The translations under genes were made by a program, and so were the position numbers. From Herbiconiux sp. VKM Ac-1786 (GTDB taxonomy: Bacteria > Actinomycetota > Actinomycetes > Actinomycetales > Microbacteriaceae), in the NCBI RefSeq assembly GCF_015350805.1, contig NZ_JADKSG010000003.1, positions 1-45,997 on the forward strand: a stretch of 45,997 bases of DNA, read 5' to 3'. The number at the start of each line of letters is the position of its first letter. Within the stretch, counting starts at the first letter, position 1. Below the pieces are notes generated by a model. It was given only the letters and a program-made list of their open reading frames with translations, had not been told where the DNA came from and made no database searches. Positions 33,546 through 41,422 of the stretch are shown here, one piece after another.

Positions 33546-34909
33546 TGGCCGGCTCCTTCGTCATCCATCGTGTCCACCGCCTGTTGCGCGGCCGCGTCGG
33601 TGTACTCGATCGCCTTCTCCCCGACCTTCGCTCCCGCCGCCATCGCCCCTGCAGCCACCAGCGTCGGGACACCGATCACGGCGCCGACGCCCGTGGCGGA
33701 CTCCCCGGCGCCGGCTGCAGCAGTTCCCGCGGCGATGCCTTCACCTGCCCCGGCCACACCCGCGCCAGCTCCTCCAGCGGCGCCGCCGCCAGCTCCTGCG
33801 ACTCCGATGCTGGCTCGCTGGGCGGCCGCCGCGCCGAGCCCTCCGCCACCGGCGCTCGAGACGGGTACCTCATCCATAACCCCGGGTGCTGCCTGTGACT
33901 CGCTCGTCGGGCTCGCCTGTTGCGTGGCTTCGGGGTGCTGCTTCTCAGTGACGGAGGTGAGCTTGTCCGAGCCCCACGAGCCGGGGTCTTTCCCGGCACC
34001 GTTGCTGCCGCCAGTGCCCAACGGGATCACGGGCGCGAAGCTCTTCAACAGCAGCGGAGAGAACGCGGCGATGAACAGCGCAATCACGGCGACGATGAGA
34101 CCAACAAGGGACTGCAGGGAGGCGTTGTTGCCGAAGGTGTTCACGCTCGAACCCATCATCTGGAACGCGACCCCCAGCAGCAGGAACAGCAGCGGGTGGG
34201 CGGCGAGGATGCCGACCCAGAGGCCGATGACGCGCATTCCGAATCGGCGGTGGTTCTCGTCGATGATCCACACGATGCCCAACGGCACGATGACGCCCAT
34301 GAAGTACAGCGCGACGAGCTGCACGATCAGGATGCACAGCACCAGCAGCAGGCCGATGAGCATGAGAATCATCAAGATCGCGGCGACGGGCACCCCGCCG
34401 GCCATGCCGACCGGGTCGGCTTCGTCGAGCATCGTCTGGAATCCGCTGATGGTGTCGTCGATGCTGCCGGTGATGCCCCAGCTCATGAACACGCTCGAGA
34501 GCGAGTGGAAGAAGTTCACCAGCAGCAAGCCGATCAACGGCCCAAACATCGCCCCGCCGAGGAACAGTGGCGTGTAAAGGCCCAGGGACTCGGCCAACGC
34601 CCGGCCCGACTGCTGGCCGCGTGCTGTGCGTACGAGCTGCATGAGGAGAATGACGACCATCACGAGGATCGCCGTCGCAAACGAAATCGCATAGGCACTC
34701 AGGAACCAGTCGACGGACAGGTCGGGCAGCGTCGCCGACGTCAACGCTGGCAGAAGGTCATTGGCGAGGCTCTTCGATGCGTCCCGCATCGCCTCGAACG
34801 TCTTGCCCCACGGGTCTTGGAAGAACCCGAGTACCTGGCCGCCCCCGTTGATAATGTCCCCGATACCGTCTGAAGCGCACTCGAACGGGTTCGTGCATTC
34901 CGGCTCCAT
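33542..34909 (-). CDS. VirB6/TrbL-like multi-pass membrane channel protein
   Basis: 455 residues from ATG 34909 with a perfect AGGAGG. After a short extracytoplasmic N-terminus with two cysteines, six or more membrane helices span about 65-300 (AISFATAILVMVVILLMQLV, GLLLVLCILIVQLVALYFMG, LVGLIVAVIALFIAAFSPLL). A long low-complexity Ala/Gly-rich tail follows from about 320 to the end. VirB6-like proteins form the inner-membrane part of type IV channels. Overlaps at both ends (4 bases) place it firmly in the operon. Confidence 0.85.
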   Translation of the reverse strand: MEPECTNPFECASDGIGDIINGGGQVLGFFQDPWGKTFEAMRDASKSLANDLLPALTSATLPDLSVDWFLSAYAISFATAILVMVVILLMQLVRTARGQQSGRALAESLGLYTPLFLGGAMFGPLIGLLLVNFFHSLSSVFMSWGITGSIDDTISGFQTMLDEADPVGMAGGVPVAAILMILMLIGLLLVLCILIVQLVALYFMGVIVPLGIVWIIDENHRRFGMRVIGLWVGILAAHPLLFLLLGVAFQMMGSSVNTFGNNASLQSLVGLIVAVIALFIAAFSPLLLKSFAPVIPLGTGGSNGAGKDPGSWGSDKLTSVTEKQHPEATQQASPTSESQAAPGVMDEVPVSSAGGGGLGAAAAQRASIGVAGAGGGAAGGAGAGVAGAGEGIAAGTAAAGAGESATGVGAVIGVPTLVAAGAMAAGAKVGEKAIEYTDAAAQQAVDTMDDEGAGQ

Positions 34910-35595
34910 CAGCAACCTCCTGTGAAGGTCGTTCCGATCGAGTAGAGGTCTTGCGTCGTCCGCGAAAGAGATCCGCTCTCGAGCTTCCACGCACCGTCCT
35001 GCCACACGAGCACGAACGTCGACGCCGAGCGCAGTTGTGGACTCAGCTCCCCATCGATTACATAGCCCGATCCGACAGACACCTCAGCCCTGTCGGGCTC
35101 GGCTGATTCGACGTGCCAGACACCCGGCACAGTCGAGAGATAGAACGGCGTCCCGTCGGGCACGACTCCCCTCGACGGGTTCGGGTTCGCAGCCGCGGCT
35201 GCCGCGAGGTTCGCAAACTCGGGCGCAGCGGTCGAAGCAATCACCTCATCCGACACCTGGTTCGCTTCGTCCGCGCTCGGCCCCGGATACCGGAATGTCC
35301 ACCGAACCATCGATGCGGCCACCTCGACTGCCCCATTAGTCGTGTGCGGGGCTGACGCCTGTGCCGCGAGCAGCATCGCCGCGTCGCGCTCCGGCCCGCC
35401 GAGGCATCCTGTCGGTTCCTGGTCTGTCACGACCGTGGTGCTCGGCGTGGGGGTCGGCACGGGTGCGGCGTCGACCTGGTTGGTCGGTGCCGGCCGGAGG
35501 GCGATCACGAGCACGACGACCGCGGCCGCGATCACGGCGGCGCCGGCGAGGAACCAGGGCCAGATGCGGCGCGGTGGTCGTGCTTCGGTTCGCAT
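34909..35595 (-). CDS. VirB8/TcpC-like single-pass transfer protein
   Basis: 228 residues. There is a short basic N-terminus, one membrane helix (FLAGAAVIAAAVVVLVIAL), a Pro/Thr linker, then an extracytoplasmic domain of about 160 residues (VEVAASMVRWTFRYPG, then STFVLVWQDGAWKLESGSL). This is the NTF2-like layout of VirB8/TcpC proteins that join the channel components. The assignment rests on topology and operon position. It lies 3 bases after the pilin-like gene stop. Confidence 0.7.
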   Translation of the reverse strand: MRTEARPPRRIWPWFLAGAAVIAAAVVVLVIALRPAPTNQVDAAPVPTPTPSTTVVTDQEPTGCLGGPERDAAMLLAAQASAPHTTNGAVEVAASMVRWTFRYPGPSADEANQVSDEVIASTAAPEFANLAAAAAANPNPSRGVVPDGTPFYLSTVPGVWHVESAEPDRAEVSVGSGYVIDGELSPQLRSASTFVLVWQDGAWKLESGSLSRTTQDLYSIGTTFTGGC

Positions 35596-35598
35596 GGA

Positions 35599-35910
35599 TC
35601 AGCTCCCGAAGACGGCCAGGATCGCCCCCACGATGACTGCGAGAGCGGCGAGGATGCCGAGGGAGATTCCGGACACGAGTGCGCGGGTGCGGCTGGTCTT
35701 GTACTCCATCGGGTTGTTGCCGGCGGAAGCGGTCGCCATCGACGCAACGTTGACGATCAGGAACACGATCGCGGCAACGATCGCGAGGCCCCAGAGGCCA
35801 GCGAGGAGCTTCTGCCAGAGGGCGGTGAACTCGGCGCCGAAGATGGCGAAGTCCGGGATGATGCCGTCGATCGGGTTGTCGATCGCCAGCACGCGGGTCG
35901 TGAGGCTCAT
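35599..35910 (-). CDS. small two-helix membrane protein, VirB2/pilin-like
   Basis: 103 residues with two membrane helices (GLWGLAIVAAIVFLIVNVAS and LVSGISLGILAALAVIVGAI) separated by a polar loop. Its size and topology match VirB2-like or other small integral proteins at the head of actinobacterial type IV operons. There is no distinct signal peptide. GAAGGAGAC lies before the ATG. The function is inferred from position between the ParA-like and VirB8-like genes. Confidence 0.65.
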   Translation of the reverse strand: MSLTTRVLAIDNPIDGIIPDFAIFGAEFTALWQKLLAGLWGLAIVAAIVFLIVNVASMATASAGNNPMEYKTSRTRALVSGISLGILAALAVIVGAILAVFGS

Positions 35911-35927
35911 GATTGTCTCCTTCTGGC

Positions 35928-37304
35928 CTATTTGGTGTTCTTCTGGATGGTGTGGACGACGGCGGCCGCGGCCGCGGTGAATGCGGCCCGGGTGGCCGGG
36001 GATACCTTGCTCAGGGTGATCTGGCCGCGTTCGGCGATGTGGGGGTCGTAGGGGATGGTGAACACTCCCCCGACGCCGGCGCGGTCGATGATGTTGTCGA
36101 GTCGCGCCACGAGCTGCGGGTTCTCCGGGCGCCCGTCGACCAGCCGCACGATGATCGCCGTGTTCGCGAGCTGCGCGCCCTTCGGGCTCTCCGACCGCAA
36201 CCGGTCAAGCATCGCGACGGCCTCGAGCACGACGTCGGCCGAGTTCAGCACCGGCACGACAAGAGCATCCGTCGTTTCGATAGCACCGGAGAATGCGGAA
36301 CTGGTCGGCTGGTTCCCGGAGTCCATGACCCGGATGGCGTAGAACTCATCAATGACCCTCGCGGCCGAGACGACGTCGTCGTGGGTCAGCGGGGCACGGT
36401 TCCCGACGGAACCGATGATCGAGGCGTAACTGGTTTGCGGGGCGGTGTAGCCGGCGAGCTGGCCGGCGCTGCGGATGCCTTCCGCATCCCGCACCAGCTC
36501 GGCCACGCCTCGCGACGGGTTGCCCTCGGCGCGGAACGAAAGCGTTCCGCGGTCGTCAGAGACTTCGAGGACGGCGACCGACCCGCCTCGGATCGTGGCG
36601 AGCAACCCGCCGAGCACAATCGACGTGGGAGTCTTGCCGCTCGAGCCCTTCGGATTCGCGACGAGCACACCGACCGCCTCGGTGCCGACGAACTGCCGAA
36701 TCACCGTCTCCCACTGCCCGAGCTGCGCGGCCGCCTGGAGCTGCTGCTTCTCTGCCTCGCCCGGCTCCATCTTCAAACCAAGCCGGCTCATCAGGCCGCG
36801 CCATCCTTGGGTGGCCGTGGGCGCCTTCTCGATCGTGCTGATGACAGCCAGATCATCCAATGGTTCGGGCGCGAGCTCCGCCTGAAACTCCGCATCCGTG
36901 ATCGGTGCGGCGTGCGCACCGACAGCTCGCCCGGGCTCCTCGTTCACCTCCACTGCCGTCACCACCTCGGCCGGCAGTGAGGCAGGAGCGATCTCGGTTG
37001 CCACTCCCCCGCCGACGGCCCGCAGGCCCGCGGGCGGCGCCGAGTCCTCGACGTAGCCGGCGGCCTGGTAGGCCCCCGAGAAGTGGGATGTACGCGACTC
37101 AGCGACAGGTTCTGAACTCATCTTTGGGACTCCCAGTCTCATTTCGTGTGCATGAAAGTTGTAGCCAACCGGAAAGGCTGACCTACCGAACGTCGAATCT
37201 TGCGACTCACGACGCGTTGCCCGACCATCAGCTAGACGCTTCCTGACTCCCGCCCGCACATCACCAAAGCGCGGGATTGAGCCGATGTAACTCAGATCGC
37301 TCAT
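35928..37304 (-). CDS. ParA/MinD-like ATPase of the secretion operon
   Basis: 458 residues from ATG 37304 (GGGGGGTAGGTAAG upstream), or 397 from ATG 37121. The C-terminal half is a P-loop ATPase of the MinD/ParA type: VANPKGSSGKTPTSIVLGGL, then GGSVAVLEVSDDRGTL and YAIRVMDSGNQPTSSAFSG. The N-terminal half is long, acidic and probably disordered, like EspI-type ATPases of secretion systems. It is separate from the true partition ParA at 38386. It probably positions or primes the secretion apparatus. First gene of the leftward transfer operon; divergent from a winged-helix regulator at 37416. Confidence 0.8.
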   Translation of the reverse strand: MSDLSYIGSIPRFGDVRAGVRKRLADGRATRRESQDSTFGRSAFPVGYNFHAHEMRLGVPKMSSEPVAESRTSHFSGAYQAAGYVEDSAPPAGLRAVGGGVATEIAPASLPAEVVTAVEVNEEPGRAVGAHAAPITDAEFQAELAPEPLDDLAVISTIEKAPTATQGWRGLMSRLGLKMEPGEAEKQQLQAAAQLGQWETVIRQFVGTEAVGVLVANPKGSSGKTPTSIVLGGLLATIRGGSVAVLEVSDDRGTLSFRAEGNPSRGVAELVRDAEGIRSAGQLAGYTAPQTSYASIIGSVGNRAPLTHDDVVSAARVIDEFYAIRVMDSGNQPTSSAFSGAIETTDALVVPVLNSADVVLEAVAMLDRLRSESPKGAQLANTAIIVRLVDGRPENPQLVARLDNIIDRAGVGGVFTIPYDPHIAERGQITLSKVSPATRAAFTAAAAAVVHTIQKNTK

Positions 37305-37415
37305 GCTTACCTACCCCCCGAAGTGGTGACTTCTGACTAGGTTATGCCTACCTTGGGACATTAGACCTGAATTCCTTAGCTTGCATTTCAATTACAAGGT
37401 AAGAGAGCCGCTCTC
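37305..37415. promoter_or_regulatory. divergent promoter region of the transfer operon
   Basis: 111 bases between the ParA-like ATPase and the winged-helix regulator. TACCTTG at 37349-37355 and CAAGGTA at 37395-37401 are inverted copies. This is the natural place for control of the whole transfer operon by the adjacent regulator. Confidence 0.55.
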
Positions 37416-37796
37416 ATGAACGACGTCAAGCCCGACCTTTCAGGCCGCACAGCGGTCCGCCGGGCCCCGGGGCACAATGGAGCCATGCCGAGCCGTCGAG
37501 ACCCGACCGACATGCCCGAGCGAGCCGAGGTTGCGTATCGCTCGATTTCCGGCAGCTCTCGCATGATGACGCTTCGCTTCCTTCTCGACCACCCCAAGTC
37601 GACGGTGGCCGCGATCGCGGACGCGACAGGAGTGAGCCCCGCATCGGCGCGCGTCTCGCTCACGGATCTCGAAGAAGCCGGCTACGTCACCGCCGATGTC
37701 GAAGGCCAACGCAATGGCCGCACCGTCCGATACTCCGCCGATCGCGGAAAGTTCGTCGACGACCTCAGCCTGCTGTGGTCCTGGATGGTTCGCTGA
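37416..37796 (+). CDS. winged-helix (ArsR-like) transcription regulator
   Basis: 126 residues from ATG 37416, with AAGGTAAGAG upstream; ATG 37485 is an alternative. The winged-helix is clear: RMMTLRFLLDHPKSTVAAIA, then TGVSPASARVSLTDLEEAGY and a wing VEGQRNGRTVRYS. There is no metal-binding Cys cluster, so it is a wing-helix of the ArsR/MarR class with another signal. Divergent placement beside the transfer operon suggests that it controls conjugation genes. Conserved palindrome copy 3 lies 19 bases after its stop. Confidence 0.8.
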   Translation: MNDVKPDLSGRTAVRRAPGHNGAMPSRRDPTDMPERAEVAYRSISGSSRMMTLRFLLDHPKSTVAAIADATGVSPASARVSLTDLEEAGYVTADVEGQRNGRTVRYSADRGKFVDDLSLLWSWMVR

Positions 37797-37815
37797 CTCC
37801 GTCAGCTCGAGCTGA

Positions 37816-37833
37816 TTGACACCTACGTGTCAA
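37816..37833. promoter_or_regulatory. conserved palindrome, copy 3 of 4
   Basis: TTGACACCTACGTGTCAA, one substitution from the perfect palindrome. It lies downstream of the winged-helix regulator and at the upstream edge of the first nrdH leader. Confidence 0.75.
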
Positions 37834-37885
37834 CGCCACTCCCCCGCTGCGCGGTCGCCCCAATGCCAAGACCGGCCGCCACATC

Positions 37886-37982
37886 GTAGCTCGCTCCCGC
37901 CACTCCGTTCCGAACTTCTCGGACGCGCCCTGACGGGCTTATTTCGCCCGACAAGATCGGCACTGCGCGCCTCCCGCTCACT
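37886..37982 (+). ncRNA. conserved structured leader upstream of nrdH-like gene 1
   Basis: About 97 bases that match the leader of the second redoxin gene (43690-43788, minus strand) at roughly 89% identity, with 2 gap positions. They lie 52 bases upstream of the start codon. Possible stems: TCCGA/TCGGA around ACTTC, and GGGC which can pair either with the GCCC before it or with the GCCC after TTATTTC. The coding regions downstream are far less similar than the leaders. This is a candidate cis-regulatory RNA or protein-binding leader; it matches no riboswitch class that I know. Confidence 0.6.
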
Positions 37983-38034
37983 CTCGATGCTCTTGCCGGT
38001 TTTGGCATTTCAAAACGTCTGGGAGGAACAGATC

Positions 38035-38265
38035 ATGGTCACCGTTTACGGCCGAAGCGATTGCGCGCAGTGCACCGCCACGAAACGAACCCTCGAAATC
38101 AAAGAGGTCGAGCACGTGTACCTCGACGTCGAGCAATTCCCCGATGCGTGCGCCTACTTGCGCTCACTTGGTCACCAGCAGCTCCCCGTCGTGATCGCCG
38201 GGCCGGCTCATTGGTCAGGCTTCCGCCCCGACCTCATCGTGACTCTGGCGGTACACAGTCGTTGA
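38035..38265 (+). CDS. nrdH: NrdH-like glutaredoxin 1
   Basis: 76 residues from ATG 38035 with a strong GGGAGGAA. The redox motif CAQC lies at about 11-14 (YGRSDCAQCTATKRTLEIKE), and the C-terminal HWSGFRPDLI matches NrdH, which carries WSGFRP. NrdH proteins pass electrons from thioredoxin reductase to class Ib ribonucleotide reductase. No nrdI, nrdE or nrdF is on the plasmid, so it would serve host enzymes or a general disulfide role. A second copy lies at 43401. Confidence 0.9.
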   Translation: MVTVYGRSDCAQCTATKRTLEIKEVEHVYLDVEQFPDACAYLRSLGHQQLPVVIAGPAHWSGFRPDLIVTLAVHSR

Positions 38266-38385
38266 TAATGCAATAGTTTATTTGTTTCTAATAGTTCTCA
38301 TAAACTACTGGTTTGCAAGCCTTTAAAGTATTGTGTTGCTGCATTTTATTGCGTTACCATAAACGTAATATTTGGAGGAAGCGTC
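38266..38385. promoter_or_regulatory. AT-rich repeat region before parA (candidate centromere/operator)
   Basis: 120 AT-rich bases, in sharp contrast to the GC-rich plasmid. AATAGTTTA at 38272-38280, AATAGTTCT at 38290 and the inverted TAAACTA at 38301-38307 form repeated and inverted words. A strong TTTGGAGGAA ribosome site for parA ends the region. This is the usual position of a partition centromere and par promoter. Confidence 0.7.
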
Positions 38386-39264
38386 ATGCCGCACATCACG
38401 ACAATCGCGAACAACAAGGGCGGGGTGGGAAAGTCACACCTGACGGTGCAGCTCGCCGCGGCCCTTGCGCGACGAGGGTTGCGGGTCTTAGTGGTCGATC
38501 TCGACCCACAGGCGAATACGACTCGACGGCTCGGAATCGATATCGATCCGCAAAATGCGATCGTAACCATGTCCGAAGTCATCAAGTCCGGCGAGGACGG
38601 TGCGGGGGAGTCCGCAGTGCTTGCGTGCGGCTGGGTCGATAGCGAGGGCCAACCCACCTCGGAGTCAGAGCTAATCGATGTCCTGCCATCACGATATGAC
38701 CTCATCAATCGCGAATCCGAGGCGGCCGTTCTCGGTGCAGTGCGTCGCCTCCGAAGAGCGCTCACCGGGTGGATCGACGACTACGACGTCGTGCTCATTG
38801 ACACTCGGCCAGACCTCGGCCACCTGGTGCAGATGGCATTTGCTGCTGCCGACACCATCCTCATCCCGACTGACCCCGCCTACGACTCAATCGAAGCGGC
38901 GATCCGCGTGCGTGACTTCGTCGAGCGCCACGCTGTCGACCTCGTGAACCCGGATCTTCGCGTCGCCGGCGTCGTCGTCACTCGTCGCAAGCCGACAGCC
39001 GAACACGACTTTCAGATTCAAGGCATCGAGGAGCAGTTCGGCGACCTGGTGTGGAGCCTCAAAGGCCCCGTGCACTGGCCAGACGGGGGAGTAACGGTCA
39101 ATCCGGCGTACATCCCCGAATGGTCGCGGTTCACGGAAGCAGATGCCGCCGCGGCATCTCTGAGCTCTTACAACGATCGAAACTCACGCAAGACCGTTGC
39201 CCTGTATGACGCACTCGCGACACGATTCATCGACGAACTAGTCCCGACGGGAGCACGAGCATGA
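38386..39264 (+). CDS. parA: plasmid partition ATPase ParA
   Basis: 292 residues. The deviant Walker A is NNKGGVGKSHL at 9-19, followed by VLVVDLDPQANTTRRLG (Walker A' with the Asp) and VVLIDTRPDLGHLVQMAF (Walker B). ParA moves plasmid copies over the nucleoid when stimulated by its DNA-bound partner. It lacks the N-terminal DNA-binding domain of type Ia ParA, so it is type Ib-like. The ATG of the partner gene overlaps its stop by 4 bases. Confidence 0.95.
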   Translation: MPHITTIANNKGGVGKSHLTVQLAAALARRGLRVLVVDLDPQANTTRRLGIDIDPQNAIVTMSEVIKSGEDGAGESAVLACGWVDSEGQPTSESELIDVLPSRYDLINRESEAAVLGAVRRLRRALTGWIDDYDVVLIDTRPDLGHLVQMAFAAADTILIPTDPAYDSIEAAIRVRDFVERHAVDLVNPDLRVAGVVVTRRKPTAEHDFQIQGIEEQFGDLVWSLKGPVHWPDGGVTVNPAYIPEWSRFTEADAAAASLSSYNDRNSRKTVALYDALATRFIDELVPTGARA

Positions 39265-39695
39265 GCCAGCCCCAGCGGCGTCGCCCTGGAAGCGCGAGTC
39301 CGATCAAACTTGTGCCCACAGTCGAGCCGGTGCAAACGCCGACCGTGACGGTGCCCGAAGCGCCGGTGGAAGCGTCCGCAGTTGCGCCTCAGCCCGCTAA
39401 GCCGGCCGGGCGCGGGCCTGTCAAGTCGCCACCCGCGACCGCTCCAACTGCCACAAAAGACGCCGCCGACGTCAAGACACCGGTGACAGTGACCATCCAC
39501 CGATCAGTCAAGAAGACCGCCGAGACCGCCGTGCTGCGTACGGCGGGATTTCCGAACGGTTATCCCTCGTTCTCCGCACTTGTTGAAGGGGCCATCCAGC
39601 GCGAGCTGCAACGTCTTGCAGACGAGTACAACGGGGGAGAGGCGTTTACGCCTAACGGAGGAAGCTTCCGCCAGGGTCGACCGTTCAGCTCGTAG
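39261..39695 (+). CDS. parB: ParB-like centromere-binding partner
   Basis: 144 residues. The first 70 are a Pro/Ala/Thr-rich, probably disordered arm that may stimulate ParA. The C-terminal domain (VTIHRSVKKTAETAVLRTAG, then SFSALVEGAIQRELQRLADE) has the strand-helix-helix pattern of ribbon-helix-helix centromere-binding proteins. The end (FTPNGGSFRQGRP) is typical of actinobacterial plasmid ParB-like proteins. It is translationally coupled to parA. It probably binds the AT-rich repeats upstream. Confidence 0.85.
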   Translation: MSQPQRRRPGSASPIKLVPTVEPVQTPTVTVPEAPVEASAVAPQPAKPAGRGPVKSPPATAPTATKDAADVKTPVTVTIHRSVKKTAETAVLRTAGFPNGYPSFSALVEGAIQRELQRLADEYNGGEAFTPNGGSFRQGRPFSS

Positions 39696-39755
39696 GAGCG
39701 ATCGGCCCACATGCACTTGTATATTCGGTTCAACGCGTAAAGGGGGAGTCACACC

Positions 39756-40904
39756 GTGGCTGTGCGTGTTCCGGTAAGCCCAACGATGCTGACGTGGGCG
39801 CTTCAACGGTCCGGCATGCCGACAAGCAGCGCGCGCTATGAACAATTCTCCAAGTGGGCGGCCGGCGATGGGCAGCCGACCTTCAAACAGTTGGAGGGAT
39901 TCGCCCACGCCACACATACCCCCCTTGGCTACCTGTTCCTGCCGGAGCCACCTGAGGAACCCGTACCAATCCCGGACTTTCGGACGCTCGGCAATAACGC
40001 CATCAGTGCGCCGAGCCCCGATCTGCTCGACACAATCTACGAAGCGCAGAGACGCCAAGACTGGTTCCGCTCGTATGCGGCCGATCAGGGCCACGAGCCG
40101 TTCTCCTTTGTGGGCTCGGCCACGATCGACGACTCCCCGGCCGTTGTGGCCGACGAGATTCGTCGCATGCTCGACTTCGGGTTAGATCGGCGCGCACGCT
40201 TCTCCTCCTGGGAGGAGGCTCTGCGGCAACTAATCGACTCTGTAGAGCAGCTTGGCGTACTCGTCATGGTGTCCGGCATCGTTGGGAGCAATACCCACCG
40301 GATACTCGATCCCAACGAGTTCCGGGGATTTGCGCTCACCGACCCCCTGTCGTCTCTGGTTTTTGTGAACGGTGCGGATACGAAGTCTGCGCAGATATTC
40401 ACTCTCATCCATGAGCTGGCCCACATTTGGCTGGGCGAGACGGCGCTGTCGGACGCGCAGATGGCGAACCAGACTCAGAACGATCACGAGTTGTGGGCGA
40501 ACAACGTCGCCGCCGAGGTTCTAGTGCCGTCTAGCTCGATCAAGATCGACTATCGGCAAAACAGCGATCTCGGCGAGCTGCAGCGTCTAGCACGGCTCTA
40601 CAAGGTCAGCACTCTCGTCGTTCTGAAACGCATTTTCGATAACGGATTCCTCACTTGGGACGACTACCGCGCTCGCTATCAGACCGAGCTAGAACGACTG
40701 AAAGAGATCATTGCCTCACGAAAGGGAAGTGGCGGCGGTGACTACTACAACACCCAGCCTCTTCGGATCAGTCAGTCGTTCGCGCGGGCCGTGATTGTGG
40801 ACGCCCTAGAAGGTCGCACGCTGTATCGGGACGCCTTTAGTCTCCTGGGTGCCGCCAAGCGATCCACCTTTGAGGGCATGGCCAACAAGTTGGGGGTGGC
40901 GTGA
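39756..40904 (+). CDS. XRE / ImmA-IrrE metalloprotease-type antitoxin
   Basis: 382 residues from a GTG with AAGGGGGAG. The N-terminal part (TMLTWALQRSG, then FSKWAAGDGQPTFKQLEGFA) is a divergent XRE helix-turn-helix. The ImmA/IrrE domain has the zinc motif HELAH at 219-223 followed by IWLGE, with a further Glu in AAEVLVP. Proteins of this class act as antitoxins beside PIN-type toxins, or cleave repressors. It overlaps the DUF4411 gene by 4 bases, and together they form a type II-like stabilisation module. Confidence 0.9.
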   Translation: MAVRVPVSPTMLTWALQRSGMPTSSARYEQFSKWAAGDGQPTFKQLEGFAHATHTPLGYLFLPEPPEEPVPIPDFRTLGNNAISAPSPDLLDTIYEAQRRQDWFRSYAADQGHEPFSFVGSATIDDSPAVVADEIRRMLDFGLDRRARFSSWEEALRQLIDSVEQLGVLVMVSGIVGSNTHRILDPNEFRGFALTDPLSSLVFVNGADTKSAQIFTLIHELAHIWLGETALSDAQMANQTQNDHELWANNVAAEVLVPSSSIKIDYRQNSDLGELQRLARLYKVSTLVVLKRIFDNGFLTWDDYRARYQTELERLKEIIASRKGSGGGDYYNTQPLRISQSFARAVIVDALEGRTLYRDAFSLLGAAKRSTFEGMANKLGVA

Positions 40905-41386
40905 CGTATCTGCTCGACGCCAATATTTTCATTCAGTCGAATCAAGCGCATTACGGGCTGGACTTCGTGCCGGCCTTCTGGGATTGGCTCGACCGCTCCT
41001 TCAATGCTGGTCTGCTGAAAAGCATTCAACCCATCGGCACTGAGATCGCCGCCGGACAGGACGATCTCACGACCTGGGCGGCGGCTCGCTCGTCGATGTT
41101 CGTGCCGATGGATGCAGCGTGTGCTCCCAGCCTGCAAGCCCTTGCCACGTGGGCGAGCGCCGGGCATTTCACCGCTGCTGCTGTCACCGAGTTCCTGGGA
41201 GCGGCGGACTACGAGCTGGTCGCGTATGCGCACGCGCACAGTCTCACCGTCGTCACGATGGAGAAGTCGGAACCGCAACGACGCAACAAGGTCAAAATTC
41301 CAGATGCATGCATCGCACACGGCGTCGCTTGGAGGACTCCGTTCGAAATGCTGCGGCTCGAAAAAGCGTCCTTCGTCCTGCCGTAA
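40901..41386 (+). CDS. DUF4411 PIN-like toxin
   Basis: 161 residues starting inside the stop of the ImmA/IrrE gene. The PIN-domain pattern is MTYLLDANIFIQSNQ with Asp7, later IGTEIAAGQDDL with its acidic Glu, and KVKIPDACIAHGV with the late Asp. This family pairs with XRE-ImmA/IrrE proteins in predicted toxin-antitoxin systems and is expected to be an RNase. The acidic residues needed for metal binding are present, so it may be active. Confidence 0.85.
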   Translation: MTYLLDANIFIQSNQAHYGLDFVPAFWDWLDRSFNAGLLKSIQPIGTEIAAGQDDLTTWAAARSSMFVPMDAACAPSLQALATWASAGHFTAAAVTEFLGAADYELVAYAHAHSLTVVTMEKSEPQRRNKVKIPDACIAHGVAWRTPFEMLRLEKASFVLP

Positions 41387-41397
41387 CTCGAGCCGGG

Positions 41398-41415
41398 TTG
41401 ACACCTAGGTGTCAA
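41398..41415. promoter_or_regulatory. conserved palindrome, copy 4 of 4
   Basis: TTGACACCTAGGTGTCAA, identical to copy 1, with GG/CC flanks extending the symmetry to 22 bp. It lies in the 36-base gap between the convergent PIN toxin and HicB-like genes, so it cannot serve as a simple promoter operator there. Confidence 0.8.
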
Positions 41416-41422
41416 CCGAAGA

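Noticed and set aside
33542-33950. Repetitive Ala/Gly-rich tail of the VirB6-like gene as a separate gene or tandem repeat element
   Set aside because: It continues in frame from the membrane domain with no internal start signal. Low-complexity tails are common in such proteins.
37816-38034. Extended NrdH-like reading frame starting at TTG 37816
   Set aside because: The extra residues are low-complexity and lie in the conserved leader, while ATG 38035 has a strong GGGAGGAA and gives the normal NrdH length.
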